A stretch of DNA of 64,000 nucleotides from Microthrixaceae bacterium (GTDB lineage: Bacteria; Actinomycetota; Acidimicrobiia; Acidimicrobiales; Acidimicrobilacustridaceae), in NCBI GenBank assembly GCA_947449015.1, contig CANFQA010000005.1, forward strand, positions 1-64,000. Direction: 5' to 3'. The notes under the pieces were generated by a model. The model did not search any database. It had not been told where the DNA came from and saw nothing but the letters and a program-made list of their open reading frames with translations. The position numbers were made by a program, and so were the translations under genes. Below, piece by piece: positions 11,051-20,844 of the stretch. Numbering within the stretch: the stretch's first letter is position 1; each line of letters starts with the position of its first letter.

Positions 11051-11133
11051 GTGGATCCGGATCCCGACAGTTGTTGGCTTCCGATCTGGCAGTCTCGGGT
11101 CTCGACTGCTTGTCGAGGGGCTGCCCGAGTATC

Positions 11134-12204
11134 ATGACCACTGCCAGCGCTGACTACGTTCAGCCCGATCCTGTTCAGGTCCTGATGCTCGACGAACGTA
11201 AGGCCACCATCCTGCGGGCCGTGGTCACCGAATACATCGAGAGCGCCCAGCCAGTCGGCTCAAGTCATGTCGCGACCTCACCGGAGGTCAATGTTTCCTC
11301 GGCCACCGTTCGCAACGCTATGGCGTCATTGGAGTCTGAGGGATATTTGCGGCAGCCTCATACCAGCGCTGGAAGAGTTCCCACCGAGAAGGGCTACCGG
11401 TTCTTTGTCGACCAGCTCGGAGGGCCCGGACGTCTCGGAGCCTCTGAGGCTCAGCAGGTACGCAGCTTCTTCGCTCAGGCCCACGGAGAACTTGAGCAGA
11501 TGCTCGCTGACACAAGTCGCCTGCTTTCGAATCTCACTCGATACGCAGCGGTCGTCGTTGGTTCGCCACACGAGGTTGCGACGGTGAAGTCAGTGCATCT
11601 CGTCCAACTCGTGCCGCGGGTCGTTCTTGCTGTTGTTGTGCTCTCGAGCGGCGCGGTGGAAAAGCACACCATTGAACTCGATAGCGATGTTGATGAGCTG
11701 GTCGTCAATGCCGCAGGAGCGCGCATTACCTCGGTGGCGGTTGGACGATCCCTTGCCGACCTTTCCAGCCTCAGCCCGCAGAGCGCATTTTCGGGCTCAG
11801 AGACCAACTCGGCGCTTGATCAGTTGGTCCGCTCAACACTGCGAGTGTTCGGTGGAGCTCATCGTCATGAGGATCAGGTGTTCATCGGTGGAACATCGGA
11901 AATGGTTTCTTCATTCGATGCGGTGGGGACCGTGAGTGAAATCCTGCGAATCCTTGAGCAACAACTCCTCGTCGTGAACCTTCTCGAGGATGTTCTCGAT
12001 CGTGGATTATCTGTAGCCATCGGCCGTGAGACTGGCAATGAAGCACTGGCGGATTGCTCGCTTGTCGTAGCGCCGTATGTGGTTGATGGCGAGACTGCGG
12101 GAACAATTGGTCTGCTCGGTCCGACCCGGATGCATTACGACCAAGCGTTGTCTGCGGTGGCAGTTGTAGCCAACCGTCTCGGTCGGAGCTTGAGCGAGAA
12201 CTGA
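11134..12204 (+). CDS. hrcA: Heat-inducible transcription repressor HrcA
   Basis: [29 protein letters not shown]...[39 protein letters not shown]. Confidence 0.96.
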   Translation: MTTASADYVQPDPVQVLMLDERKATILRAVVTEYIESAQPVGSSHVATSPEVNVSSATVRNAMASLESEGYLRQPHTSAGRVPTEKGYRFFVDQLGGPGRLGASEAQQVRSFFAQAHGELEQMLADTSRLLSNLTRYAAVVVGSPHEVATVKSVHLVQLVPRVVLAVVVLSSGAVEKHTIELDSDVDELVVNAAGARITSVAVGRSLADLSSLSPQSAFSGSETNSALDQLVRSTLRVFGGAHRHEDQVFIGGTSEMVSSFDAVGTVSEILRILEQQLLVVNLLEDVLDRGLSVAIGRETGNEALADCSLVVAPYVVDGETAGTIGLLGPTRMHYDQALSAVAVVANRLGRSLSEN

Positions 12205-12206
12205 GC

Positions 12207-13307
12207 GTGGCCGACTACTACGAACTGCTCGACGTTGATCGCTCGGCGTCTGCAGACGAAATCAAACGCTCCTATCGGCGACTGGCTCGCCAGTTGCACC
12301 CCGACGCGAACCCCGACGACCCGGCCGCAGAGGCACGGTTCAAGGAAGTTGCGCTTGCCTACGAGACCCTCTCAGATCCGCAGCGTCGGCAGCAGTACGA
12401 CATGTACGGCGAAGCCGGTCCGCAGGGTGGTTCCCCATTCGGTGGCGGCTTTGGCGACATTTTCGACATGTTCTTCAACGGTCAGAGCCCCTTTGGTGGC
12501 CAGCAGGGACCTTCCGGCCCACCGCCTGGGGAGAATCTTGAGGCTGCCGTAGAGATCTCTCTCGAGGATGCAATCGTCGGCACCACGGCTGATGTTCAGG
12601 TCCGCACCGCTGTGACCTGCGAAGACTGCTCCGGGACCGGATCCGAAGGCGGTTCTGCTCCGAGCACCTGTCCCGACTGCAACGGCGCAGGCCAGGTTCG
12701 ACGCGTCCGTCAATCAATTCTCGGTCAGATGGTCACCGCTGGACCCTGCGGACGCTGCAGCGGTTTCGGCTCCGTTGTCTCCGACCAGTGCTCGACGTGT
12801 GGAGGCGACGGTCGGCTGATCGAGGAGCGCACCTATCCGGTTCAAATTCCTGCAGGTGTCGATAGTGGCGCAACGTTGCGAGTCGGAGGTCGGGGAGCAG
12901 TAGGCGTCCGTCGTGGTGCAGCCGGCGACCTCTACGTTCGAATCCGCGTTGCAGTCGACCCGCTGTTCGAGCGTCAGGCTGACGATCTGATCTATCGACT
13001 GCACCTCCCGATCACGCAAGTGGCGTTGGGGGCACGAGTGATCCTTGACACCTTCGATGGTGAGCAAGAACTCGATATCGAACCCGGCACTCAGACTGGT
13101 TCTGTGAAGCGTTTCCGAGGACTCGGTGTTCCGCATCTCCAAGGCCGTGGTCGGGGAGATCTACTCGTGCAACTCATTGTCGATACGCCGACTGATCTCA
13201 CCGACGAGGAGTCAGCGCTCCTGGCCCGATTCGCCGAACTTCGCGGCCACGACATCACGCCACCCGAACACGGTTTGCTGTCGAAGCTCCGTGGTGCGTT
13301 CAAGTAG
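12207..13307 (+). CDS. dnaJ: Chaperone DnaJ
   Basis: J domain, Gly/Phe region, four CxxCxGxG zinc motifs. Confidence 0.97.
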   Translation: MADYYELLDVDRSASADEIKRSYRRLARQLHPDANPDDPAAEARFKEVALAYETLSDPQRRQQYDMYGEAGPQGGSPFGGGFGDIFDMFFNGQSPFGGQQGPSGPPPGENLEAAVEISLEDAIVGTTADVQVRTAVTCEDCSGTGSEGGSAPSTCPDCNGAGQVRRVRQSILGQMVTAGPCGRCSGFGSVVSDQCSTCGGDGRLIEERTYPVQIPAGVDSGATLRVGGRGAVGVRRGAAGDLYVRIRVAVDPLFERQADDLIYRLHLPITQVALGARVILDTFDGEQELDIEPGTQTGSVKRFRGLGVPHLQGRGRGDLLVQLIVDTPTDLTDEESALLARFAELRGHDITPPEHGLLSKLRGAFK

Positions 13308-13310
13308 CCC

Positions 13311-14018
13311 ATGTCTGGGCATCCTGACGTACCTGGCGGTTCCTGCCCACATGTGATTGTGAGCGACATTTCTGTGCCGGTGCTTGCTCCTGATGATCGC
13401 CATCATCTCGAACGAGTTGTTCGGCTTCGCGTCGGCGATGCAGTTTCGGTCACTGATGGGGCTGGTGCATGGAGATGGTGCCTGTTTGGTTCGGAGCTCA
13501 CCATCGACGGTGATATCGAATGTGTTGCGAAACCCTCGCCTCGTATTTCGATCGCATTCGCTTTGGTCAAAGGCCAAAAGCCCGAGATGGTTGTGCAGAA
13601 ACTTACTGAACTCGGTGTTGACGAGATCGTTCCGTTTGTTGCTGACCGCTCAGTCGTTCGGTGGGACGTGGAACGATCGAGAAAGAATTCTGAGCGTCTT
13701 CGCAGGGTTGCAGCAGAGGCATCGATGCAATCACGACGGGTTTGGCTTCCGGTTGTCCGCGAAGTGACGACCTTTTCCTCGCTTCTCGCTGAAGGGGGGT
13801 TCGTTGTTGCTGACCGCAATGGCGACGCTCCTTCTCTGCTGAACCCGTCGGTCATGATCGGGCCCGAGGGTGGTTGGTCGGAGCAAGAGCGCGCTCAGTT
13901 CACTGGTGTCATGGGACTCGGTCCCGGCGTGCTGAGGGCGGAGACGGCATCGTTCGCTGCAGCCTCCGTACTGTCTGCCCTGCGCGCAGGGCTCATAGCG
14001 CCAGCGACGACAACGTGA
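13311..14018 (+). CDS. rsmE: 16S rRNA (uracil1498-N3)-methyltransferase
   Basis: HHLERVVRLRVGD, MIGPEGGWSEQE and GPGVLRAETA motifs. Confidence 0.93.
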   Translation: MSGHPDVPGGSCPHVIVSDISVPVLAPDDRHHLERVVRLRVGDAVSVTDGAGAWRWCLFGSELTIDGDIECVAKPSPRISIAFALVKGQKPEMVVQKLTELGVDEIVPFVADRSVVRWDVERSRKNSERLRRVAAEASMQSRRVWLPVVREVTTFSSLLAEGGFVVADRNGDAPSLLNPSVMIGPEGGWSEQERAQFTGVMGLGPGVLRAETASFAAASVLSALRAGLIAPATTT

Positions 14019-15103
14019 CCTCAGACCATCCTCCGGTTCCATTCGGCGTCTACGTCCATGTGCCGTTTTGCACCAAGCGTTGCGATTACTGCGCATTCGC
14101 AACATGGACTGACCGTCATCACCTTATGGATTCCTATGTTGACGCGGTGTGCGCCGATATCGAGCGAACCTTCGCGCTCTCATCTGATCGGGTCGCGACC
14201 TCGGTGTTTTTCGGTGGTGGAACACCATCATTGCTTCCGGCTTCCGCACTCGTCAGGATCCTTTCGGCCGTGCCTCGGGTTCACGAGGCTGAGGTCACGG
14301 TTGAATGCAATCCCGACACGGTCGATCCCGCCATGTTCGAGACCTATGTGGCTGGGGGCGTGAACCGGATTTCGTTTGGGGTGCAGTCGATGGTGTCCGA
14401 GGTTCTCGCTGCTCTCGGTCGCACTCATGATCCAGCCTCAGTCGAAGCTGGAGTTCTTGCCGCTCGAGCCGCGGGCATTTCCCGATTGAACCTTGATCTC
14501 ATCTACGGCGGCGCCGGCGAAACTCTCGATCAATGGCAGCGCACGGTTGAAACAACTGTGGGACTCGGTCCTGACCATGTCAGTGCCTATGCGCTGACTG
14601 TTGAGGCGGGCACTCCGTTGGCAGAGGACCCTGCTCGTCATCCCGATGATGATGATCAGGCCGACAAGTATCTCCTCGCTGATGAACTGCTCACTGCAGC
14701 GGGCTTGCAGAACTATGAAATCTCCAACTGGGCAACACCTGGTCAGGAGTGCGTGCACAACCTCCTCTACTGGGACCAGGGTGAGTACTTCGGGTTTGGC
14801 TGTGCTGCACACGCGCATGTTGACGGGCGTCGATGGTGGAACCTCAGAACTCCAGAGCGCTACATCGCTGCTGTCTGCGCCGGCGAGACGGTCGAGGCAT
14901 CGGCGGAGGTACTCGATGGCGAAACTCGGAGGATTGAAGCCCTTCAGTTGGCAGTACGGACCAGCGGGGGAGTACCCAGTACCTCCTTGAGTGCAGCCGA
15001 TCGCGAAGAACTTGGTCCACTCCTGATTGAACGAGGCGGAAGACTCCACCTCTCGCTCGAAGGACGGCTCCTGGCTAATGAGGTGGCTGTGCGGCTTCGT
15101 TGA
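14015..15103 (+). CDS. hemW: Radical SAM family heme chaperone HemW
   Basis: YVHVPFCTKRCDYCAFATW; FGGGTPSLL; GTG start overlaps the rsmE stop. Confidence 0.93.
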   Translation: MTSDHPPVPFGVYVHVPFCTKRCDYCAFATWTDRHHLMDSYVDAVCADIERTFALSSDRVATSVFFGGGTPSLLPASALVRILSAVPRVHEAEVTVECNPDTVDPAMFETYVAGGVNRISFGVQSMVSEVLAALGRTHDPASVEAGVLAARAAGISRLNLDLIYGGAGETLDQWQRTVETTVGLGPDHVSAYALTVEAGTPLAEDPARHPDDDDQADKYLLADELLTAAGLQNYEISNWATPGQECVHNLLYWDQGEYFGFGCAAHAHVDGRRWWNLRTPERYIAAVCAGETVEASAEVLDGETRRIEALQLAVRTSGGVPSTSLSAADREELGPLLIERGGRLHLSLEGRLLANEVAVRLR

Positions 15104-15156
15104 CCCACAGCCCTTGGTTGATCTGCCATCATCGAACCACTGACCAAGGGGGAACC

Positions 15157-15993
15157 ATGGAGTACACGAAGATCATCGTTGACGAGCCAGCAGCTGGAGT
15201 TCGGCGCATCACGCTCAACAATCCGGAAAAGCGAAACCCGCTCGGAGCCACAATGCGCAGGGAGATCATTGCTGCTCTTCGCACTCACGATGACGACGAA
15301 GCTGTCCGTGTGACGATCATCCGTGGCGCTGGCAAGTGCTTCTCAGCTGGTTACGACCTAACTGGGGGTGCGACAGATGACGAACCGCCCGCCTACAAAT
15401 CCGCGTCGGGGCTGGGTAGTTATCCACGAGAGGTGACAGAGACATGGATGAGTATCTGGGATCTCGCAAAGCCCGTGATCGCACAGGTACACAGCTACTG
15501 CCTCGCTGGCGCAACCGAATTGGCAACCGGCTGTGATCTTGTCTACGTGGCCGATGATGCTCGAATTGGCTATCCCGCGGTTCGTTTCGGAACTCCGGAT
15601 ATGCAATGGCACGCCTGGCTGCTTGGCCCCCGCCTCGGTATGGAACTGATGCTCACCGGTGATTCGATCTCGGGTGAAGAAGCTGCTCGCGCTGGGTTCG
15701 CCACCCGCGCCTATCCCGCTGATGAGCTTGAGCAGCGTGTTCTGGAGATTGCCCAGCGGATAGCACTTATCCCTTCCGATATCCTGCAGATCAACAAGCG
15801 CACCGTGCATCGTGGAATGGCTGTGATGGGATTCCCGACAGCTATCCGTCAGGGCACGGAACTTTGTGCGCTCGCAATCGAGACTGAAACCTTCGCCGAG
15901 TTCATGGCGGAGAAGGATAAAGAGGGTGGGCTGACTGCTGCTCTCACCAAACGTGATGGCAAGTTCGGTGACTATCGGACATCTGAGGCTTAG
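15157..15993 (+). CDS. Enoyl-CoA hydratase/isomerase family protein
   Basis: Crotonase fold motifs (NNPEKRNPLG, GKCFSAGYDL, GATELATGCDLVYVADDARIGYP). Confidence 0.9.
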   Translation: MEYTKIIVDEPAAGVRRITLNNPEKRNPLGATMRREIIAALRTHDDDEAVRVTIIRGAGKCFSAGYDLTGGATDDEPPAYKSASGLGSYPREVTETWMSIWDLAKPVIAQVHSYCLAGATELATGCDLVYVADDARIGYPAVRFGTPDMQWHAWLLGPRLGMELMLTGDSISGEEAARAGFATRAYPADELEQRVLEIAQRIALIPSDILQINKRTVHRGMAVMGFPTAIRQGTELCALAIETETFAEFMAEKDKEGGLTAALTKRDGKFGDYRTSEA

Positions 15994-16064
15994 GAACTCA
16001 GACGTCTGGAAAAAATTGATGGATCGGCAGCGTAGGTCCCGGTCAGGGAATCATCGACAGGCCA

Positions 16065-17069
16065 TCAGCGCAGCGTAACGCTGCGTCCGGTTCCTACCGC
16101 GCGCCCAACGGCGCACCATTGACCGCTTGAGATGAGCTCATCAGCCGATGTGGCATCGACGGTTGCGAGCAATCCCCCGGAGGTTTGGGGGTCGAGAACC
16201 ACTGCAGTGGTTGCGTCATCTGCAAATGAGTGGAACGCATCGGCGACGTAGTCCCGATTACGCGCGTCACCACCGGTGCGAAATCCACTCCTAGCAATAT
16301 CGAGCGCACCGTCAAGCACTGGTATCGCTTCGGCCGTCAGTTCGATCGAAGCATCCGATTGCTCGCTTAGCTCCAGGGCATGGCCTGCGAGTCCGAATCC
16401 AGTTACATCGGTGACGGCGTGGACGCGCGCGCCGAGTTCTCGTAGTGAATCAGCAGCGCTTCGATTGAGTGTCTTCATTGAGTCGATTGCACGCTGTTTC
16501 TGGGCATCGGATCCTTTTGCCGCGACGAGACCAGTCCCGAGCGGTTTCGACAACAGCAGCACGTCACCGACTTGCACTCCACTTTTACGCCAGATGAGTT
16601 TCGGATTCACGACCCCTTGGACCGCAAGACCGAAGACGGGCTCGGGGTTCCTTACGGTGTGACCGCCGCAGACGACTCCGCCCGCCGCCGCAACACAATC
16701 TTTGGCTCCGGCGAGTATTCCGGCGATAGCGGTGACAGGCAGGTCTTCAGGAAACCCCGCGATGTTCAGAGCTATCGCAACCGTTCCCCCCATTGCGTAA
16801 ATATCGCTACACGAGTTTGCGGCGGCCACAAAACCGAAATCGTAGGGATTGTCGATGAGGGGCGGGAAGAAATCCAGCGTGGAGACCAGGGCGAGGTCAT
16901 CGGTCAGCTGGAATACCGCGGCGTCGTCGAATGGAGCGAGTCCAGCGAGTAGCGGAAGGCTGGTCTCATTTGAGAGCGGGGAGATGATCGAACGAAGAAC
17001 TGTGCCGTCGAACTTTGCTGCGCAACCTCCGCAGGAAGTCCAGTCAGTTAGTCTTACTGGCTCGGTCAT
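16065..17069 (-). CDS. selD: Selenide, water dikinase (selenophosphate synthetase)
   Basis: LTDWTSCGGCAAKFDGTVL N-terminus and AIRS-like domain; adjacent to selA/selB; no in-frame TGA. Confidence 0.95.
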   Translation of the reverse strand: MTEPVRLTDWTSCGGCAAKFDGTVLRSIISPLSNETSLPLLAGLAPFDDAAVFQLTDDLALVSTLDFFPPLIDNPYDFGFVAAANSCSDIYAMGGTVAIALNIAGFPEDLPVTAIAGILAGAKDCVAAAGGVVCGGHTVRNPEPVFGLAVQGVVNPKLIWRKSGVQVGDVLLLSKPLGTGLVAAKGSDAQKQRAIDSMKTLNRSAADSLRELGARVHAVTDVTGFGLAGHALELSEQSDASIELTAEAIPVLDGALDIARSGFRTGGDARNRDYVADAFHSFADDATTAVVLDPQTSGGLLATVDATSADELISSGQWCAVGRAVGTGRSVTLR

Positions 17070-17113
17070 CGAGGTCTCCGGTGCTTGCAGGAAATGAAGG
17101 GCGTGTCGACAGG

Positions 17114-18433
17114 ATGGCACATTCCGAATCTCAGGCTGAATCACATCCGCCATCGATCGACGCGATCGTTCGTTTGCTATCTGCTCACTCGGACCTCGCT
17201 CATCCGTTGCTTGTTGATTGTGCTCGCAGAGCTGTAGCGAGCGGGCTACAGCCCGTTTTCGATCAGGCGCTCGTCGAAGTTGGACGAGCGCATCAGAGAC
17301 TTCTTCGCGGGGTGATCAACGCAACGGGAGTACTTCTCCATACCAATCTCGGTCGCGCTCCGGTGGATACGCACTCCGACGCGATGTACACGAATCTCGA
17401 GTTCGATCTCGATACTGGAGAACGCGGGTCACGCCATCGCAGTATCGCGCCATTGCTTTCAGCATTGGTGGGTAGTGAGTCAGCTGTTGTCGTTAATAAC
17501 AATGCTGGCGCCCTTCTTCTCGCCGTATCCGCTCTTGCTGCAGACCGGTCTGTCCTGGTCTCACGCGGGGAATGCGTCGAGATTGGCGGTGGCTTCCGCA
17601 TTCCGGAAGTTGCGTCCCTCTCCGGTGCTCGGCTTATTGATGTCGGGACCACCAACCGGACGAGGCTTGAGGACTATGCAACGGCAATCACCGCAGCGGC
17701 CGGGGATGTCGCCGCCATCCTAAAAATCCATCCGTCCAACTTCCGCATCGAGGGATTCACATCGTCAACTGCGGTCAGCGAGCTCGCTGGTTTGGGACTC
17801 CCGACGATCGTCGACCTCGGCTCTGGCCTTCTCGATGAGACCACTCCTTGGCTGACAGACCGCCACACGGCAGACCTCAGTTGGCTGCATGGTGAGCCGG
17901 GAGCTCGTCAGGCCCTTGCTGCTGGCGCGTCGGTGGTGACATTCAGTGGAGACAAGCTCCTCGGTGGACCTCAATGTGGGCTCATCGCGGGGAGTAGAGA
18001 AGTTATTGCCCAGTGTGAGCGCCATCCACTGATGCGCGCGTTGCGGCCAGGTCGAGATGTGCTTCTCTCGCTACAGGAGACACTTCTGAAGTACCTCTCC
18101 CGCACGGTTCGCACTGAGATTCCGTTTTGGGAGATGGCAACCGCTCCAGTGTCCGGGCTCTCCCGCCGTGCCGTGGAGATCGTTGAGCGACTCGGTTTCG
18201 GAGCGGTTATCGAGACCGCAGCAGTCATCGGCGCTGGATCCTCGCCCGGAACGCACCTGCGGTCGGTCGGGATATCGATCCCTGGGGATCGGACAGGGGA
18301 GCTTCGTTCAGGTGTGAAGCCGATCATTGCGAGATGTTCCGAAGGTGCCACAGTGCTGGACCTGCGAACTGTTTCACCGAAGGACGATCCGTTCCTGCTC
18401 AGTAAGCTCGGTGCCCTCAGCGCCTTCCAATGA
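17114..18433 (+). CDS. selA: L-seryl-tRNA(Sec) selenium transferase
   Basis: GVINATGVLLHTNLGRAP, SFSGDKLLGGPQCGLI-type PLP site; overlaps selB start. Confidence 0.96.
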   Translation: MAHSESQAESHPPSIDAIVRLLSAHSDLAHPLLVDCARRAVASGLQPVFDQALVEVGRAHQRLLRGVINATGVLLHTNLGRAPVDTHSDAMYTNLEFDLDTGERGSRHRSIAPLLSALVGSESAVVVNNNAGALLLAVSALAADRSVLVSRGECVEIGGGFRIPEVASLSGARLIDVGTTNRTRLEDYATAITAAAGDVAAILKIHPSNFRIEGFTSSTAVSELAGLGLPTIVDLGSGLLDETTPWLTDRHTADLSWLHGEPGARQALAAGASVVTFSGDKLLGGPQCGLIAGSREVIAQCERHPLMRALRPGRDVLLSLQETLLKYLSRTVRTEIPFWEMATAPVSGLSRRAVEIVERLGFGAVIETAAVIGAGSSPGTHLRSVGISIPGDRTGELRSGVKPIIARCSEGATVLDLRTVSPKDDPFLLSKLGALSAFQ

Positions 18434-20127
18434 CAGTCATCGCCACTGCTGGCCATGTTGACCACGGGAAGAGCTCGTTGGTGCAGGCGATCACCGGTAT
18501 CGATCCTGATCGTCTTCCCGAGGAGAAGCGCACTGGTCGATCAATAGATTTAGGGTTCGCCTCCGCAACTGTTCGGGGAACGTTGCTCAGCTTCGTTGAT
18601 GTGCCCGGACACTTGGACTTCATCAATTCAATGATTGCGGGAGTCCATTCCATCGACCTCGTCCTACTGGTAGTCGATGCTCGCGAGGGCTGGATGGCGC
18701 AGACGCAGGAACACCTTTGCATTTGTGAGGCGCTCGGGAATGCTCGCGGAATTGTGGTCATCACACGATCCGATCTGGTCGACAGCGACATCGTGGACCG
18801 AAGAGTGGTCGAGGTCACCGAGCGCCTTCAATCGAGTTCAATCCACTGGTTGGGTCCGATCGTTACTTCGGCACGAATCGGCCATGGCATGGATGAACTG
18901 ATCCACAAGATCCTCGATGCTGTTTCGAGCACTCAGATTTCTGAGCACGATCTGAGGTTCCGCATGTATGTCGACCGAGTCTTTGATGTGAAGGGGAGAG
19001 GTGTCGTTGTCACTGGCACGGTTGATTCAGGGTCACTATCGACTGGGGCCGAACTTTCTGTCGGGGGTGATACCAATTTTGTTCGAGTGCGGGAAATCCA
19101 GTCCCATGGAAACACTGTGGAACGAGCTCTCCCTCGTCAGCGCTATGCAATGAATGTGGTTGGGTCCGATGTCGGCCTTATCCGACGCGGCAGTGCTCTG
19201 GTCTCTCTAGGGGACTGGGAATCAGTGAAGGAACTTGACGCAGTTGTTTCAGTGTTGCCAACTGTTGAAAGACCGCTGCGGCGACGCGGCGCGCATCTTC
19301 TCCACATTGGAACCTCCATGCAGGCGGTTTCACTCAGCATTAGCGGTTCCCGAGAGATTGAGCCATCTGGGAAAGCACTTGTCAGAGTGGTGCTGCGAGA
19401 ACCGCTTCCATTACGGCGCGGGGACCGATTTGTACTTCGCGACGCTTCACACGGGATATCCATTGCCGGTGGGAAGGTGCTGGAGATTGCACCTACCGCA
19501 GCGCTGAAGGACTCGTCGCTCGATCAGATTGAGCACCAGCCTCGACGCCCGCATGGTTGGACGGATGTCTCGCAGTGGTGGCGAAGAACTGGGCGGCAAC
19601 TGCCCGAAACCTTCGACGGATGGTTTGTGGATCCCCAGACTCTGAAGGCTGAACAGGTTGACCTGCTTGCTCGGGTTGAAGCCGCAGGCCTCCTCGATAT
19701 CTCGTCGTTAGACAGGAGAGCTCGTCATGTGCTCAAGACTCTTCCTTCGGTGAAAGTCGTCAATGGCATCGCCAGCGTGGGCGGATCGATACTCCTCGAG
19801 GGTCATCCAATCGTTCAGTACCTTGGCTCTTTTGGAATCGAGCCCCCTGACCCAAAGAATCTCGACGCAATTGTTCTCTCGCAGATGGTCAGGTTAGGTC
19901 TTCTTCAGGAGGCCGAAGGCCGCTATTTCACGACCGCTGCGATTCTCGAAATTGTCCCTGCAATTGAGCAGTTCGCCACGGAGCAGCTAGAGGGGTTCAC
20001 GCTTGGCCAACTGCGTGACCATCTCCAAACAAGTCGCCGAACTGCGCTCGCAATCGGAGAGATTCTCGATCGAATGCAGGTCACAAAACGCGTCGGCGAG
20101 CGACGGGTTCTTCGCGGTAGGAACTGA
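18430..20127 (+). CDS. selB: Selenocysteine-specific translation elongation factor
   Basis: VIATAGHVDHGKSSLVQAITGIDPDRLPEEKRTGRSIDLGFA; C-terminal winged-helix region. Confidence 0.97.
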   Translation: MTVIATAGHVDHGKSSLVQAITGIDPDRLPEEKRTGRSIDLGFASATVRGTLLSFVDVPGHLDFINSMIAGVHSIDLVLLVVDAREGWMAQTQEHLCICEALGNARGIVVITRSDLVDSDIVDRRVVEVTERLQSSSIHWLGPIVTSARIGHGMDELIHKILDAVSSTQISEHDLRFRMYVDRVFDVKGRGVVVTGTVDSGSLSTGAELSVGGDTNFVRVREIQSHGNTVERALPRQRYAMNVVGSDVGLIRRGSALVSLGDWESVKELDAVVSVLPTVERPLRRRGAHLLHIGTSMQAVSLSISGSREIEPSGKALVRVVLREPLPLRRGDRFVLRDASHGISIAGGKVLEIAPTAALKDSSLDQIEHQPRRPHGWTDVSQWWRRTGRQLPETFDGWFVDPQTLKAEQVDLLARVEAAGLLDISSLDRRARHVLKTLPSVKVVNGIASVGGSILLEGHPIVQYLGSFGIEPPDPKNLDAIVLSQMVRLGLLQEAEGRYFTTAAILEIVPAIEQFATEQLEGFTLGQLRDHLQTSRRTALAIGEILDRMQVTKRVGERRVLRGRN

Positions 20128-20222
20128 TGGCGGAGGCGGACGGGAATCGAACCCGCCAGACGGAGTGACCCGTCTCGTCTGTTTTGAAGACAGCGGAGCC
20201 CACCAGGTGCACGGACGCCTCC
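20128..20222 (-). tRNA. selC: tRNA-Sec (anticodon TCA)
   Basis: Minus strand GGAGGCGTCC...CTGTCTTCAAAACAG...long variable arm...GCGGGTTCGATTCCCGTCCGCCTCCGCCA; 95 nt, G73 and encoded CCA. Confidence 0.95.
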
Positions 20223-20289
20223 GACGCAGATTGTACCGGTGCCTCAAATACGATGAGCCTCTCCGCCGACTGAAACAGAACAACTCACC

Positions 20290-20844
20290 ATGCTGATCGC
20301 AGTCGAACAATCGATCTTCAACGGCGTCTTTTTGGTTGGAGCGATCCTGCTCGTCGTTTCGGGGACTTCAAAGACCGCCCGTCCACTGGCCACCGTTCGA
20401 GCAATGAGGAATCTTCGGATTCCGTCCTCGATCGGCCTCGCCCGCTCACTTGGCGTGCTCGAGTTCGTTATCGGAATTTCAGCGGCGCTCACTGGTTGGG
20501 CGATTCCTTGCATTGGTGCCGCGGTTCTGTATCTCGGTTTCACCGGGTTCGTTCTGATGTCCATGGCGGTGGGCGATCGCAAAGTGAGCTGCGGGTGCTT
20601 TGGCGAAGTTGAGACACCGCCGTCATGGATGCATGTGATCCTGAACATCCTGTTTGCCGGCGCAAGCATGCTTGTGGCGCTCAATGGTCACAGCGGTCTG
20701 ATCCAGCAACTCCGCAATTCTCCGATGGACGGAATTCTCCTCGCTGGCGTCGTTACGGTCGGCACCTACATGGCTATCGTGGCTCTGGTGTACAGAGCGC
20801 AGTGGAACGACGCGAGATTTCCCGATGCCGGGTCGAGATCATGA
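20290..20844 (+). CDS. MauE/DoxX-like redox-associated membrane protein
   Basis: Four-TM-type protein with VSCGCFGEVE motif typical of MauE-like proteins; stop overlaps next start (ATGA). Confidence 0.82.
   Translation: MLIAVEQSIFNGVFLVGAILLVVSGTSKTARPLATVRAMRNLRIPSSIGLARSLGVLEFVIGISAALTGWAIPCIGAAVLYLGFTGFVLMSMAVGDRKVSCGCFGEVETPPSWMHVILNILFAGASMLVALNGHSGLIQQLRNSPMDGILLAGVVTVGTYMAIVALVYRAQWNDARFPDAGSRS

Noticed and set aside
11051-11133. CIRCE operator upstream of hrcA
   Set aside because: No TTAGCACTC-N9-GAGTGCTAA-like inverted repeat found by eye.
16065-17069. SelD as a selenoprotein
   Set aside because: The ORF has no in-frame TGA and carries Cys in the catalytic region (TSCGGCAAK).
20625-20840. 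N-terminal extension of the MauA-like ORF upstream of 20841
   Set aside because: Out-of-frame overlap with the mauE-like gene; ATG 20841 directly precedes a Tat leader and gives an ATGA junction.
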